Below are positions 8,758 through 16,817 of a stretch of 32,565 nt of DNA, in pieces; positions within the stretch are counted from its first letter, which is position 1; every line of letters starts with the position of its first letter. The position numbers and the translations under genes are program-made. Source of the DNA: Pseudomonas sp. S37 (GTDB lineage Bacteria; Pseudomonadota; Gammaproteobacteria; Pseudomonadales; Pseudomonadaceae); assembly GCF_016658545.1 (NCBI RefSeq), contig NZ_JACVZC010000067.1:1-32565 (forward strand), given 5' to 3'. The notes beneath the pieces were generated by a model. The model worked only from the letters and a program-made list of their open reading frames with translations. It was not told where the DNA came from and did no database searches.

Positions 8758-8790
8758 TGTGGGAGCCGCGTGCCGGCTTACCCGCGAACA
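8758..8790. repeat. Degenerate REP-like palindrome at the TetR gene end
   Basis: TGTGGGAGCCGCGTGCC followed by GGCTTACCCGCGAACACC is a diverged copy of the GGGAGCGGGTTTACCCGCGAA element with a small insertion. It contributes the stop codon and last residues (TGVRG) of the TetR-family gene. The rest of the 8636-8777 gap shows no gene; no clear promoter was assigned for the HD-GYP gene. Confidence 0.5.
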
Positions 8791-9407
8791 CCGGTGCAGC
8801 CGCGCTGCTCCAGCAGCACCAGCACCCCGACAATCAACGCGTGCATCCCCTCCAGCAACTCCACCTCCATCTCCGACTCTTCACCGGTCCGGTCCGCCTC
8901 CAGCAACGGCTCGCGCCCCGATACCGTGTACACCGTATCGGCCACGGCAAAGCCATGGAACGCCACCGTAGACAGCAACCAGCGAGCCTGCTCAAGGCTC
9001 AGGCCATAGGCCTGGGCAATGTGCACCTGGTGCGCGTTGATCTTGCCAACCATCGCCTCGGTCGCCGCCAGCCTGCGGATCACATACGGCGTGAGCCCCG
9101 GGTGCGCCTTGACGAAAGCCTGCACCGACAGGGCAAAGCGCGTCAGGTAAGCCTGCAGGCTTTCGCCAGCCGCAGCGTCTGCCTGCGGGATCTGCCAACG
9201 CTGGAAGATCTCTTCGGCCACCAGGCATTTCAGCGCTTCGATATTGGCCACGTGCTTGTACAGCGCCATGTGGCTCACCCCCAGCGCAGCGGCCACGCCA
9301 ACGAACGTGAGGTTGGGCAGGCCAATGGCAATGCTGACGTCGGCGATCCGTTCACGGGTGATGGTGCGCGGGCGGCCACGTCCGGGCGTGCGTTGTGGTG
9401 GTTGCAT
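8778..9407 (-). CDS. TetR-family transcriptional regulator
   Basis: A 209-residue protein. The N-terminal DNA-binding domain (about 12-60) carries the helix-turn-helix LTFVGVAAALGVSHMALYKHV; the rest is an all-helical ligand-binding core of the usual length. ATG 9407 was chosen because GGAGGA stands six or so bases upstream. An earlier in-frame start at 9464 would run into the palindromic operator. The gene is divergent from the siderophore ABC operon, and a perfect 8+8 palindrome sits over that operon's probable -10 element. The simplest reading is repression of the operon, relieved by a cytoplasmic ligand, perhaps the imported siderophore or a breakdown product. The ligand is unknown. Confidence 0.85.
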   Translation of the reverse strand: MQPPQRTPGRGRPRTITRERIADVSIAIGLPNLTFVGVAAALGVSHMALYKHVANIEALKCLVAEEIFQRWQIPQADAAAGESLQAYLTRFALSVQAFVKAHPGLTPYVIRRLAATEAMVGKINAHQVHIAQAYGLSLEQARWLLSTVAFHGFAVADTVYTVSGREPLLEADRTGEESEMEVELLEGMHALIVGVLVLLEQRGCTGVRG

Positions 9408-9447
9408 CAGGTCCTCCAGGCTGAGTGAAGACAGTCTTGTAGCCGTC

Positions 9448-9477
9448 TTGTCGGGTTTTCGCAAATTAGTTTATAGT
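9448..9477 (+). promoter_or_regulatory. Probable sigma-70 promoter of the siderophore ABC operon
   Basis: A -35-like TTGTCG (9448-9453), an 18-bp spacer and TATAGT (9472-9477, five of six consensus bases) precede the first ABC gene by about 40 bp. The -10 lies inside the palindrome at 9464-9490. Confidence 0.5.
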
Positions 9478-9490
9478 CATGCAACTAATT
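9464..9490. promoter_or_regulatory. Candidate TetR-family operator
   Basis: AATTAGTT (9464-9471) and AACTAATT (9483-9490) form a perfect inverted repeat with an 11-bp spacer. It lies in the divergent gap between the TetR gene (start 9407) and the first ABC gene (start 9518), and it covers the -10 box. Size and placement fit a TetR-family operator. Confidence 0.75.
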
Positions 9491-9517
9491 CGTTTTCAGC
9501 TTTTGCAGGCCCGCTTC

Positions 9518-11311
9518 ATGTCTGATTCGCCCCCCAAGCTCGACCCTTCCGCCCCTGCCACAGGCAAGGTTCGCGGCCCACTCAGCCGTGTGCTCGCCCC
9601 CATTCGCGGGCGCCTGGTCATTGCCACGCTGCTGGCAGCAGGCGGCTCGATGCTGACACTGGTGCCGCTGGCAGGCATTGCCCATATCGCCCAGCTGACC
9701 CTCGGCACATCAGGCAATGCGGGCGCAATCGGCTGGGCCATCGCCGTCAGCGTCGCCAGCCTGTTCGCCGGCATGGGCCTGGTGACCGCCGGTGAGCTGC
9801 TGGCACACCAGGCCGACAACCACATCACCCATCAGTTGCGCGTCGCCATCGGCCAGCGCCTGATGCAGGTGCCACTCGGCTGGTTCAGCGAGCGCGCGTC
9901 GAGCGAGGTGAAACGGGCCATGCAGGACGATATCGGTACCCTGCACAGCCTGACCGCACACTTTTTCACCACGCTGGGGCGTGCCGTGGGTGCCGTGCTG
10001 GTGTCGGTGATCTACCTGTTCGCCATGGACTGGCGCCTGGCGCTGATCGCACTGTTGCCGTTCCCTGCGTTCTTCGTGTTCCTGCAGCGCGCGGTCAAGG
10101 CCAGCGCGCAACACATGGGCGATGTGGTGGCCGGCATGGCGCGCATCGACAATGCTGTGGTCGAGTTCGTCAACGGCATGCCGCTGGTCAAGGCGTTCGG
10201 CGACCGCGGCAACGCCCAGGACCGCTACCGGGCTGCAGTCGATGACTTCGCCGCCACGTTCACCGGCTTCACCCGCCCACTGGTCGCGTCCATGGCCCGG
10301 GCCAACGCCTTGATCGCACCGGTTACGGTGCTGGGTGTGGTGCTGCTGGCCGGCATGCTGTTCGTTGCCATGGGCTGGATCGAGCCGCTGCAGATACTGC
10401 CGTTTGCCCTGGTCACGCCTGGGCTGTGTGCGCCCTTGCAGCTGCTGCATTTCATTACCCATGACCTCAATAACGCAGTTGCGGCGGCCCAGCGCGTACA
10501 AGCGCTGCTGGACACGCCTGTACTGCCGCCGCCTGTACCTGCCCGCCTGCCCAACGGCAGCGAGGTGCGCGTGGAGCAGGTCAGCCATGCCTACGTCGCC
10601 GGCAGCAAGGTGCTCAGCGATGTCAGCTTCACCCTGGCCCCCGGCACCACCACCGCCATCATCGGCCCCTCCGGTGCCGGCAAGTCGACCCTGGCGCGCC
10701 TGCTGCTGCGCTTCTTCGACCCGGATGCAGGGCGCATAACGCTGGGTGACGTCGACCTGCGCCAGGTCGAAAGCCGTGAGCTGTACCGGCGCATCGGCTT
10801 TGTGCTGCAGGACGTGCGGCTGATCCATGCCAGCGTGGCCGACAACATTGCCCTCGGCCAGCCAGGCGCAACCCGCGCGCAGATCGAGGCGGCAGCCCGC
10901 CTGGCCAATATTCACTCGCGCATCCTGCAACTGCCACGCGGTTATGACGCGGTGATCGGCGAAGACGCACAACTGTCTGGCGGCGAACAACAGCGCCTGA
11001 GCATTGCCCGGGCCGTGTTGCTCGACCCGCCGCTGCTGGTACTGGACGAGGCCACCGCGGCGGCCGATGCCGAAAGCGAAGCGGCCATCCAGCACGCCCT
11101 CGCCCGCTTTGCCCAGGGCCGCACCCTGCTGGTTATCGCCCACCGGCTGGACACGGTGATGCACGCGGATCAGATCCTGGTGCTCGACCAGGGCGTGCTG
11201 CGTGAGCAGGGGCGCCATGACGAGTTGCTGGCCCGGCAAGGGCTGTATGCCCGGCTGTGGGCACAGGGCGGTTACCAGGACACCGAGAGCAAGGCGCTGC
11301 CAACATGCTGA
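9518..11311 (+). CDS. ABC half-transporter, YbtP/IrtA-like (membrane plus ATPase)
   Basis: A 597-residue protein with an exporter-fold membrane domain (about 25-330, six predicted helices) fused to an ATPase. The ATPase has Walker A GPSGAGKST, Q-loop FVLQD, signature LSGGEQQR, Walker B LLVLDEAT and H-loop IAHRLDT. YbtPQ and IrtAB are known members of this fold that work in ferric-siderophore import; that role here is inferred from the neighbours. ATG 9518 (MSDSPPK) was chosen over ATG 9479, which lies inside the operator. It overlaps the next gene by 7 bp, so the two half-transporters are probably translated together as a heterodimer. Efflux of a siderophore or its remains is the alternative role. 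Confidence 0.82.
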   Translation: MSDSPPKLDPSAPATGKVRGPLSRVLAPIRGRLVIATLLAAGGSMLTLVPLAGIAHIAQLTLGTSGNAGAIGWAIAVSVASLFAGMGLVTAGELLAHQADNHITHQLRVAIGQRLMQVPLGWFSERASSEVKRAMQDDIGTLHSLTAHFFTTLGRAVGAVLVSVIYLFAMDWRLALIALLPFPAFFVFLQRAVKASAQHMGDVVAGMARIDNAVVEFVNGMPLVKAFGDRGNAQDRYRAAVDDFAATFTGFTRPLVASMARANALIAPVTVLGVVLLAGMLFVAMGWIEPLQILPFALVTPGLCAPLQLLHFITHDLNNAVAAAQRVQALLDTPVLPPPVPARLPNGSEVRVEQVSHAYVAGSKVLSDVSFTLAPGTTTAIIGPSGAGKSTLARLLLRFFDPDAGRITLGDVDLRQVESRELYRRIGFVLQDVRLIHASVADNIALGQPGATRAQIEAAARLANIHSRILQLPRGYDAVIGEDAQLSGGEQQRLSIARAVLLDPPLLVLDEATAAADAESEAAIQHALARFAQGRTLLVIAHRLDTVMHADQILVLDQGVLREQGRHDELLARQGLYARLWAQGGYQDTESKALPTC

Positions 11312-13062
11312 AAACCTTCATTCAACTGCTGGGTGGCCATGCCCCGGCCGCGCGCCGCTATTTGCTGATGACCGTGCTGTATGGCGTGTTCAGTGGCCTG
11401 ACCATCAGCACCCTGGCGCCGGTCATGTTGCACTTGCTGAACAACGAGATGCCGGCCGCCAGTGCCTGGCTGGCCGCGCTGGCTGCCGGCATGGCGCTGT
11501 GCTGGGCCTGGCGCCGCCGGGTGGAACAGGCCGGCATAGGCCTGGCGGTGGCAGTGCTGCAAGGCGGCCGCCAGCACCTTGGCGCCCATGTGGCGCAATT
11601 ACCGCTGGGCTGGTTCACCCCCGACAACAGCGCACGCCTGGGGCATGTGATTACCCAGGGCACCATGGCCGTGGCACAGTTGCCGGCCCATGTGCTGACG
11701 CCACTGATCAGTGGCAGCATCATCCCGCTGGTGCTGCTAGTAACGCTGTTTGCCCTGCACCCGCCGCTGGCCCTGGTAGCCCTGATGGCGCTGCCGCTAC
11801 TGGTCGCGGTGCTGTTGTTCAGCACCCGCCTGGGGCGCCGCGCCGACCACAGGTTCCAGCAGCACTTTGCCGCCACCAGCCAGCGCATGGTCGAGTTTGC
11901 CCAGGCCCAGTCGGTGTTGCGCGCCTTCAACGGTGATGGCGGTGGCACGCGCTTGCTGGCACAAAGCCTGGAGCAGCAGCGCAACAGCGGCATGGGCCTG
12001 ATCATCCGCGCTTCGCTGGCTGCGCTGCTCAACAGCTGGGCGGTACAGGCCACCTTTGCCGCGCTGCTGCTGGCCGCTGGCCTGTGGCTGGGCGACCTGG
12101 CCGGCGACCCGGCAGAGGGCGCCGTGGCAGTGATCGTGGCGCTGGTACTGGTCTGCCGTTTCATCGACCCGCTGCAGGACGTGGCCAGCCATGTCGAAAT
12201 CCTGCGCGGGGCGCATGGCCAGTTGCAGGAAATCGAGCGGATCCTGGCCGCCACGCCGCTGCCAGAGCCCACTTTGCCTCTGCAGCCGCTGGACGGTGCC
12301 ATCGACCTGCACGGGGTGAGCTTGCGCTACAGCGCAGCCGGGCCTGACGTGCTACGTGGGGTGAACCTGCACATTCCGGCAGGCAGCATGACCGCGATCA
12401 TCGGTGCCTCGGGCTCGGGCAAGACCTCGCTGATGCACCTGATAGCGCGGTTCTTCGATGCCACCCAAGGCCGTGTGCAGATCGGTGGCGTGGACGTGCG
12501 CAAGATGACCCGCGCCAGCCTGACCGACAGCATCAGCCAGGTGCTGCAGGACACCTGGCTGTTCCAGGGCAGCATCGCCGACAACATCCGCATCGGCAAA
12601 CCCGACGCCAGCGACGCAGAGGTACTGCAGGCAGTGCGCATGGCCGGGCTGACGGGCACTCTCGAGCGGCTACCCGAGGGCCTCGCCACCGCGGTGGGTG
12701 AAGGGGGCGCGCGGTTGTCTGGCGGCGAACGCCAACGTGTGACCATCGCCCGCGCCTTGATCCGGCAAGCGCCCGTGCTGCTGGTGGATGAAGCAACTGC
12801 CGCGCTGGATGCCGAGAACCAGGCGGTGATCGCCCAGACCCTGCACAGCCTGCGTGGGCGCTGCACGCGGGTGGTGATTGCGCACCAGCTCGACACGGTG
12901 GCCATGGCCGACCATATCGTGGTGCTGGAAGACGGCCAGGTCGTCGAGCAAGGCACGCCAGCGGCACTGCGCGCCAGTGGCGGGCGCTATGCGCGCTTCC
13001 TTGAGCAGCGCCGCACGGCCAGCGGCTGGCGTATCGCCGCAGCGCAGGCGGAACAGCCCTGA
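11305..13062 (+). CDS. ABC half-transporter, YbtQ/IrtB-like (membrane plus ATPase)
   Basis: A 585-residue partner of the preceding half-transporter. The membrane domain (about 15-310) is followed by an ATPase with Walker A GASGSGKTS, Q-loop VLQDTWLF, signature LSGGERQR, Walker B VLLVDEAT and H-loop IAHQLDT. Both nucleotide sites of the predicted dimer look complete. Start ATG 11305 overlaps the stop of the first half-transporter, and the stop shares one base with the start of the following permease (TGATG). Such coupling points to one transcription and translation unit. Its closest look-alikes are siderophore-linked half-transporters, but the direction of transport is not provable from sequence. 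Confidence 0.82.
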   Translation: MLKTFIQLLGGHAPAARRYLLMTVLYGVFSGLTISTLAPVMLHLLNNEMPAASAWLAALAAGMALCWAWRRRVEQAGIGLAVAVLQGGRQHLGAHVAQLPLGWFTPDNSARLGHVITQGTMAVAQLPAHVLTPLISGSIIPLVLLVTLFALHPPLALVALMALPLLVAVLLFSTRLGRRADHRFQQHFAATSQRMVEFAQAQSVLRAFNGDGGGTRLLAQSLEQQRNSGMGLIIRASLAALLNSWAVQATFAALLLAAGLWLGDLAGDPAEGAVAVIVALVLVCRFIDPLQDVASHVEILRGAHGQLQEIERILAATPLPEPTLPLQPLDGAIDLHGVSLRYSAAGPDVLRGVNLHIPAGSMTAIIGASGSGKTSLMHLIARFFDATQGRVQIGGVDVRKMTRASLTDSISQVLQDTWLFQGSIADNIRIGKPDASDAEVLQAVRMAGLTGTLERLPEGLATAVGEGGARLSGGERQRVTIARALIRQAPVLLVDEATAALDAENQAVIAQTLHSLRGRCTRVVIAHQLDTVAMADHIVVLEDGQVVEQGTPAALRASGGRYARFLEQRRTASGWRIAAAQAEQP

Positions 13063-14003
13063 TGCGTATGGCATGGTTACTGCTGTTCCTGCTGCTGTGC
13101 GTGGCCTCGCTGGCGGTGGGTGCCAGTGAGCTGGCCTGGGCGCAAGTGTTCAACTGGCACGGTGATACCTGGCTGATCCTGGGTGCCAGCCGCCTGCCAC
13201 GCCTGGCCGCGTTGATCCTGGTCGGTGTCGGCCTGGCCGTGTGCGGGGTGATCTTGCAGCAGGTCGTGCGCAACCGCTTCGTCGAGCCGGCCACCACCGG
13301 CGGGCTGGATGCTGCGCGCCTGGGTATCCTGCTGTCGCTGGGCGTTGCGCCGGCAGCCGACGCGCCGCTGCGCATGCTGTTTGCCCTGGCCCTGTGTTTT
13401 GCCGCCAGCCTGCTGTTCGTTGCCATCATCCGCCGCATCCGCGCCCGCAACGCGGTGCTGGTGCCGGTGATCGGCCTGATGTATGGCGGGGTGCTGAGCG
13501 CACTGGCGGAGTTTTATGCCTACCGCTTCAACCTGCTGCAAAGCATGCAGGGCTGGTTGATGGGTGATTTTTCCAAGGTGGTACAGGGCCGCTACGAAAT
13601 CCTCTACCTGATCCTGCCGATCGTGCTGCTCACCTACCTGTATGCGCAGCGCTTCACCGTGCTGGGCATGGGCGAAGGCATGGCCACCAGCCTGGGCCTG
13701 AACTACACCGCCAACGTCACCTTGGGCCTGCTGCTGGTGGCCGTGACCGTGTCGGCCAGCGTGATCGCTGTCGGCGCCATTCCCTTCGTCGGCCTGGTCG
13801 TGCCCAACCTGGTGGCCTTGCACTACGGCGACAACCTGCGCCGTACCTTGCCGCTGGTGGCATTGGGTGGTGCATCGCTGCTGCTGGTCTGTGACCTGCT
13901 CGGGCGCCTGTTGATCTACCCGTTCGAGGTGCCGATCGGCCTGACCGCAGGCGGGTTGGGCGGGTTGATGTTCCTCGGGCTGGTTGTCTGGAGGCAGCGA
14001 TGA
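13062..14003 (+). CDS. FecCD-type ferric-siderophore ABC permease (CeuB/YclN/VctD-like)
   Basis: A 313-residue polytopic membrane protein of the BtuC/FecCD family, with conserved stretches SRLPRLAALILVGVGLAVCG near the N-terminus, the VEPATTGGLDAARLG region, and AIPFVGLVVPNL before the last helices. It forms half of the inner-membrane channel that receives the ferric siderophore from the binding lipoprotein. Its stop overlaps the ATG of the second permease (ATGA at 14000-14003). It is smaller than the approximately 330-350 residues of FecC or FhuB halves, in line with the CeuB/YclN group. Confidence 0.88.
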   Translation: MRMAWLLLFLLLCVASLAVGASELAWAQVFNWHGDTWLILGASRLPRLAALILVGVGLAVCGVILQQVVRNRFVEPATTGGLDAARLGILLSLGVAPAADAPLRMLFALALCFAASLLFVAIIRRIRARNAVLVPVIGLMYGGVLSALAEFYAYRFNLLQSMQGWLMGDFSKVVQGRYEILYLILPIVLLTYLYAQRFTVLGMGEGMATSLGLNYTANVTLGLLLVAVTVSASVIAVGAIPFVGLVVPNLVALHYGDNLRRTLPLVALGGASLLLVCDLLGRLLIYPFEVPIGLTAGGLGGLMFLGLVVWRQR

Positions 14004-14941
14004 AAAGCCGCCACGGTGTGTGGCTGGTGCTGGTCGCCCTGGCCTTGCTGTTCGTGTTCGTCAACGCCGGGGCGGACTTTGCCTATGTCATCCCCAAACG
14101 CTTGGCACGGCTGGCGGCCATGGTGATCGGTGGGGTCTGCGTGGCGTGCTCGGCCATCGCCTTCCAGACCCTGACCGGCAACCGCATCCTGACCCCGGCC
14201 ATCATGGGTTACGAGGCCGTGTACCTGCTGCTGCAGGCGTTGCTGGTACTGGCCATGGGTGTGCAGGGGCTGGCGCTGCTCGGCAACCAGGGCAACGTGC
14301 TGGTCTCGATGCTGTTGATGCTGGGCTATTCGTGGGCGCTGCAGCGCTGGCTGTTTCGCGACGGCAACAGCAACCTGTACTTCCTGCTGCTGGTCGGCCT
14401 GGTGCTGACCATGGTCATGGCCACCTTTACCCAGTTTGTGCAGCTGAAGGCCAGCCCTGGCGAGTTCTCGATGCTGCAGGGCTACACCCTGGCCTCGTTC
14501 AACCGCGCTTCAGCGCAGCTGTTGCTGTATGCGGGCGTGCTGGTGGCCGGGCTTTGCGTACTGCTGGCCAGGGCGCTGCCGGTACTGGACGTGCTGGCGC
14601 TGGGCCGCGACCAGGCGATTTCGCTGGGCGTGGACTACCGGCGCAACGTGCGCCTGCTGCTGGCACTGATTGCCGCACTGGTCGCGGTTTCCACCAGCCT
14701 GCTGGGGCCTACCGCATTCATGGGCGTGTTTGTCGCCAACATCACCTACGCCGTGGCCGGCACCTTCCGCCACCGGGTCACCCTGGCCCTCGGCAGCGCC
14801 GTGGCGATCGCCGTGTTCATTGCCGCCCAGTTGCTGGTCGAGCATGTCTTCAACTACAGGACCACCGTCGGCATCCTTGTGAACCTGGTGTGTGGCACCT
14901 ACTTCCTCGCCCTGATGGTGCGTAACCGGGGAGCCGCATGA
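14000..14941 (+). CDS. FecCD-type ferric-siderophore ABC permease (CeuC/YclO/VctG-like)
   Basis: A 313-residue polytopic permease that pairs with the preceding one. Family features include PKRLARLAAMVIGGVCVACS, the GNRILTPAIMGYEAVY segment and GPTAFMGVFVANITY, the equivalent of the FVGLVVPHL motif that contacts the ATPase. The FNYRTTVGILVNLVCGTYF end matches the CeuC/YclO/FatC group. The start overlaps the upstream stop and the stop overlaps the downstream ATPase start, each by 4 bp. It acts in the inner membrane in ferric-siderophore import. Confidence 0.88.
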   Translation: MKSRHGVWLVLVALALLFVFVNAGADFAYVIPKRLARLAAMVIGGVCVACSAIAFQTLTGNRILTPAIMGYEAVYLLLQALLVLAMGVQGLALLGNQGNVLVSMLLMLGYSWALQRWLFRDGNSNLYFLLLVGLVLTMVMATFTQFVQLKASPGEFSMLQGYTLASFNRASAQLLLYAGVLVAGLCVLLARALPVLDVLALGRDQAISLGVDYRRNVRLLLALIAALVAVSTSLLGPTAFMGVFVANITYAVAGTFRHRVTLALGSAVAIAVFIAAQLLVEHVFNYRTTVGILVNLVCGTYFLALMVRNRGAA

Positions 14942-15711
14942 TTACTGTCCATGACCTGCACAAGCGTTACGGTAGCAAAGCCGTATTGAGCGGGGTAAAC
15001 GCCAGCTTCCCGCGCCAGCAACTGACGTCGCTGATCGGCCCCAACGGCGCCGGCAAGACGTCCTTGCTGATGATGCTGGCGCGGCTACTGGAACCCAGTA
15101 GCGGCGACATCCGCCTGGACGGGCAAAGCATCGGCAACATCGCCATCGGTGCCTACGCCCGGCGCGTCGCCACCCTGCGCCAGGCGGTCGATTTCAACCT
15201 GCGCCTCACGGTCGACGAGCTGGTCGGCTTCGGTCGCTTCCCCTACAGCCGCGGTGCGCTCACCCCTGAAGACCACCAGGCCATCGACCAGGCCATTGCA
15301 TTTCTTGCCCTGGAGCCATTGCGCCACGCCTACCTCGATGAGCTCAGCGGCGGCCAGCGGCAAATGGCGTTTCTGGCCATGACCATTGCCCAGCAAACCG
15401 ACTGCCTGCTGCTCGACGAGCCGCTGAACAACCTCGACATGCGCCACGCGGTGCAGATCATGCGCGCCCTGCGCCGGCTGTGCGACGAATTCGGCCGCAC
15501 GGTGGTGCTGGTGGTGCATGACATCAACTTCGCCGCCGCCTATTCCGACTACATCGTCGCCATGCAGGGTGGCCGGGTGCACTGCAGCGGCAGCGTCGAC
15601 CAAGTGGTAACCGAACGACAACTGCACGCGCTGTACGGGCTGGATTTCGAAATCAGCCACGGCGCGCGCGGCCGTCTGTGCAACTACTTCAACCCACCCG
15701 GAGCACAATGA
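14938..15711 (+). CDS. FecE-type ATPase of ferric-siderophore ABC importer (CeuD/YclP/VctC-like)
   Basis: A 257-residue ATPase. Walker A is GPNGAGKTS (about 34-42), the signature is ELSGGQRQ, Walker B is CLLLDEPLNNLD and the H-loop is VVHDINFA. The LRQAVDFNLRLTVDELV stretch with FGRFPYSRG is typical of the YclP/CeuD/VctC group. It powers the FecCD-type permease pair encoded just upstream. The operon therefore has three ATPase domains in two separate membrane machines: this one and the pair fused to the half-transporters. It overlaps both neighbours by 4 bp. Confidence 0.9.
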   Translation: MITVHDLHKRYGSKAVLSGVNASFPRQQLTSLIGPNGAGKTSLLMMLARLLEPSSGDIRLDGQSIGNIAIGAYARRVATLRQAVDFNLRLTVDELVGFGRFPYSRGALTPEDHQAIDQAIAFLALEPLRHAYLDELSGGQRQMAFLAMTIAQQTDCLLLDEPLNNLDMRHAVQIMRALRRLCDEFGRTVVLVVHDINFAAAYSDYIVAMQGGRVHCSGSVDQVVTERQLHALYGLDFEISHGARGRLCNYFNPPGAQ

Positions 15712-16700
15712 TGAACCGCAACCCCCTCGCCAGCGGCTGGCCCTTGGCGCTGCTGCTAGGCGCTACCCTGGCCCTGCATGGCTGCAACGAGCCTTCGGCA
15801 AACACCCCGGCAACGGTCAAATCCGAAGCCCACGGCAGCTACACGCCCGTGAGCGTGCAACACAAGCTGGGCACCACGGTGATCAACCAGTTACCCCAGC
15901 GCGCAGTGGCGCTGGACATGAACGAGGTGGACTTCCTTGACCAACTGGGCGTGGCTGTGGCCGGCATGCCCAAGGATTTCGTGCCGCACTTCCTCGCCCA
16001 TTACAAGGATGCAACCCAAACCGCCGATGTCGGCTCGATCGTGCAGCCCAACCTTGAGCGGGTACATGCCGCCCGGCCCGACCTGATCCTGATGACCTCG
16101 CTACAGGCCAGCCACTACGCCGAGCTAAGCGAAATGGCGCCGACCCTGCACTTCGACGTGGATTACCGCGACAGCCAGGCCGGCCACGTGGCAGTGGTCA
16201 AGCAGCACCTGGCCAGCCTGGGCCAGGTATTCGGCAAGCAGGACCTGGCCCAGGCCAAGGCCGCCGAACTGGAAGCCAGGCTGGCCAAGGTGCGCGACGT
16301 GACCCGCGAGCGACCGGAACGGGCGCTGGTGGTGCTGCACAACAACGGCGCCTTCAGCGCCTTCGGCGTGCACTCGCGCTACGGCTTCATCTTCAATGAC
16401 CTGGGCGTCAAACCGGCCACCGCCACCCTGGATACCGGCCTGCATGGCCAGCCGATTTCCAGCGAATTCATCCAGCAGGCCAACCCCGACATCCTTTACG
16501 TGGTGGACCGCACTGCGGTCATGGAGCACCGCCCGCTGATGACGGCTGAAACCCTGGCCAACCCGCTGCTGCGCCAGACCAACGCCTGGAAGCACGGCCG
16601 CGTAGTGTTCGTCGACCCCGAAGCCTGGTACGTCACCGCCGCCAGCCCGACCTCGCTGGCGTTGATCGCCGACGACGTGATCAAGGGCTACCAGGACTAA
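15708..16700 (+). CDS. Ferric-siderophore-binding lipoprotein (CeuE/YclQ/VctP-like)
   Basis: A 330-residue solute-binding protein with a lipoprotein signal: hydrophobic LALLLGATLALHG then Cys (lipobox LHGC, about residue 24). The mature part is a class III periplasmic binding fold. Two residues align by eye with the iron-coordinating His and Tyr of CeuE: His246 in LHGQPIS and Tyr308 in DPEAWYVTA. Their spacing of 62 compares with 61 in CeuE as I recall (His227/Tyr288). In CeuE these fill the iron sphere when a tetradentate, bis-catechol siderophore binds. ATG 15708 and ATG 15711 are both possible. The gene is last in the coupled operon, 117 bp before the receptor. Confidence 0.88.
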   Translation: MMNRNPLASGWPLALLLGATLALHGCNEPSANTPATVKSEAHGSYTPVSVQHKLGTTVINQLPQRAVALDMNEVDFLDQLGVAVAGMPKDFVPHFLAHYKDATQTADVGSIVQPNLERVHAARPDLILMTSLQASHYAELSEMAPTLHFDVDYRDSQAGHVAVVKQHLASLGQVFGKQDLAQAKAAELEARLAKVRDVTRERPERALVVLHNNGAFSAFGVHSRYGFIFNDLGVKPATATLDTGLHGQPISSEFIQQANPDILYVVDRTAVMEHRPLMTAETLANPLLRQTNAWKHGRVVFVDPEAWYVTAASPTSLALIADDVIKGYQD

Positions 16701-16739
16701 GCCATGCCTGCTTGCCAATGCCCGCCATTACGTTAGCGC

Positions 16740-16754
16740 GTGATTCTCATTTGC
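16740..16754. promoter_or_regulatory. Candidate Fur box upstream of the TonB receptor
   Basis: GTGATTCTCATTTGC is very like the half-palindromic Fur sites (GATTCTCATTTGC) found before pseudomonad siderophore receptors. It lies 64 bp before the chosen receptor start. It suggests an iron-repressed promoter for the receptor, separate from the TetR-governed promoter at 9448. The rest of 16701-16817 shows no gene and no clear terminator. Confidence 0.65.
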
Positions 16755-16817
16755 CTTACGTCTTCGCTTTTAAAACCCAAAAACACTGTCTGCCATCCGC
16801 CCCTCTGGAGCCATCGC

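Noticed and set aside
9518..13062. Plain multidrug or lipid exporter pair
   Set aside because: The fold alone would allow it, but translational coupling to a full siderophore importer and resemblance to YbtP/YbtQ make a siderophore role more likely; export is kept as an alternative.
16740..16817. Upstream GTG start at 16740 for the TonB receptor
   Set aside because: It overlaps the Fur box and lacks a ribosome site; GTG 16818 has TCTGGAG at good spacing and gives a normal signal peptide.
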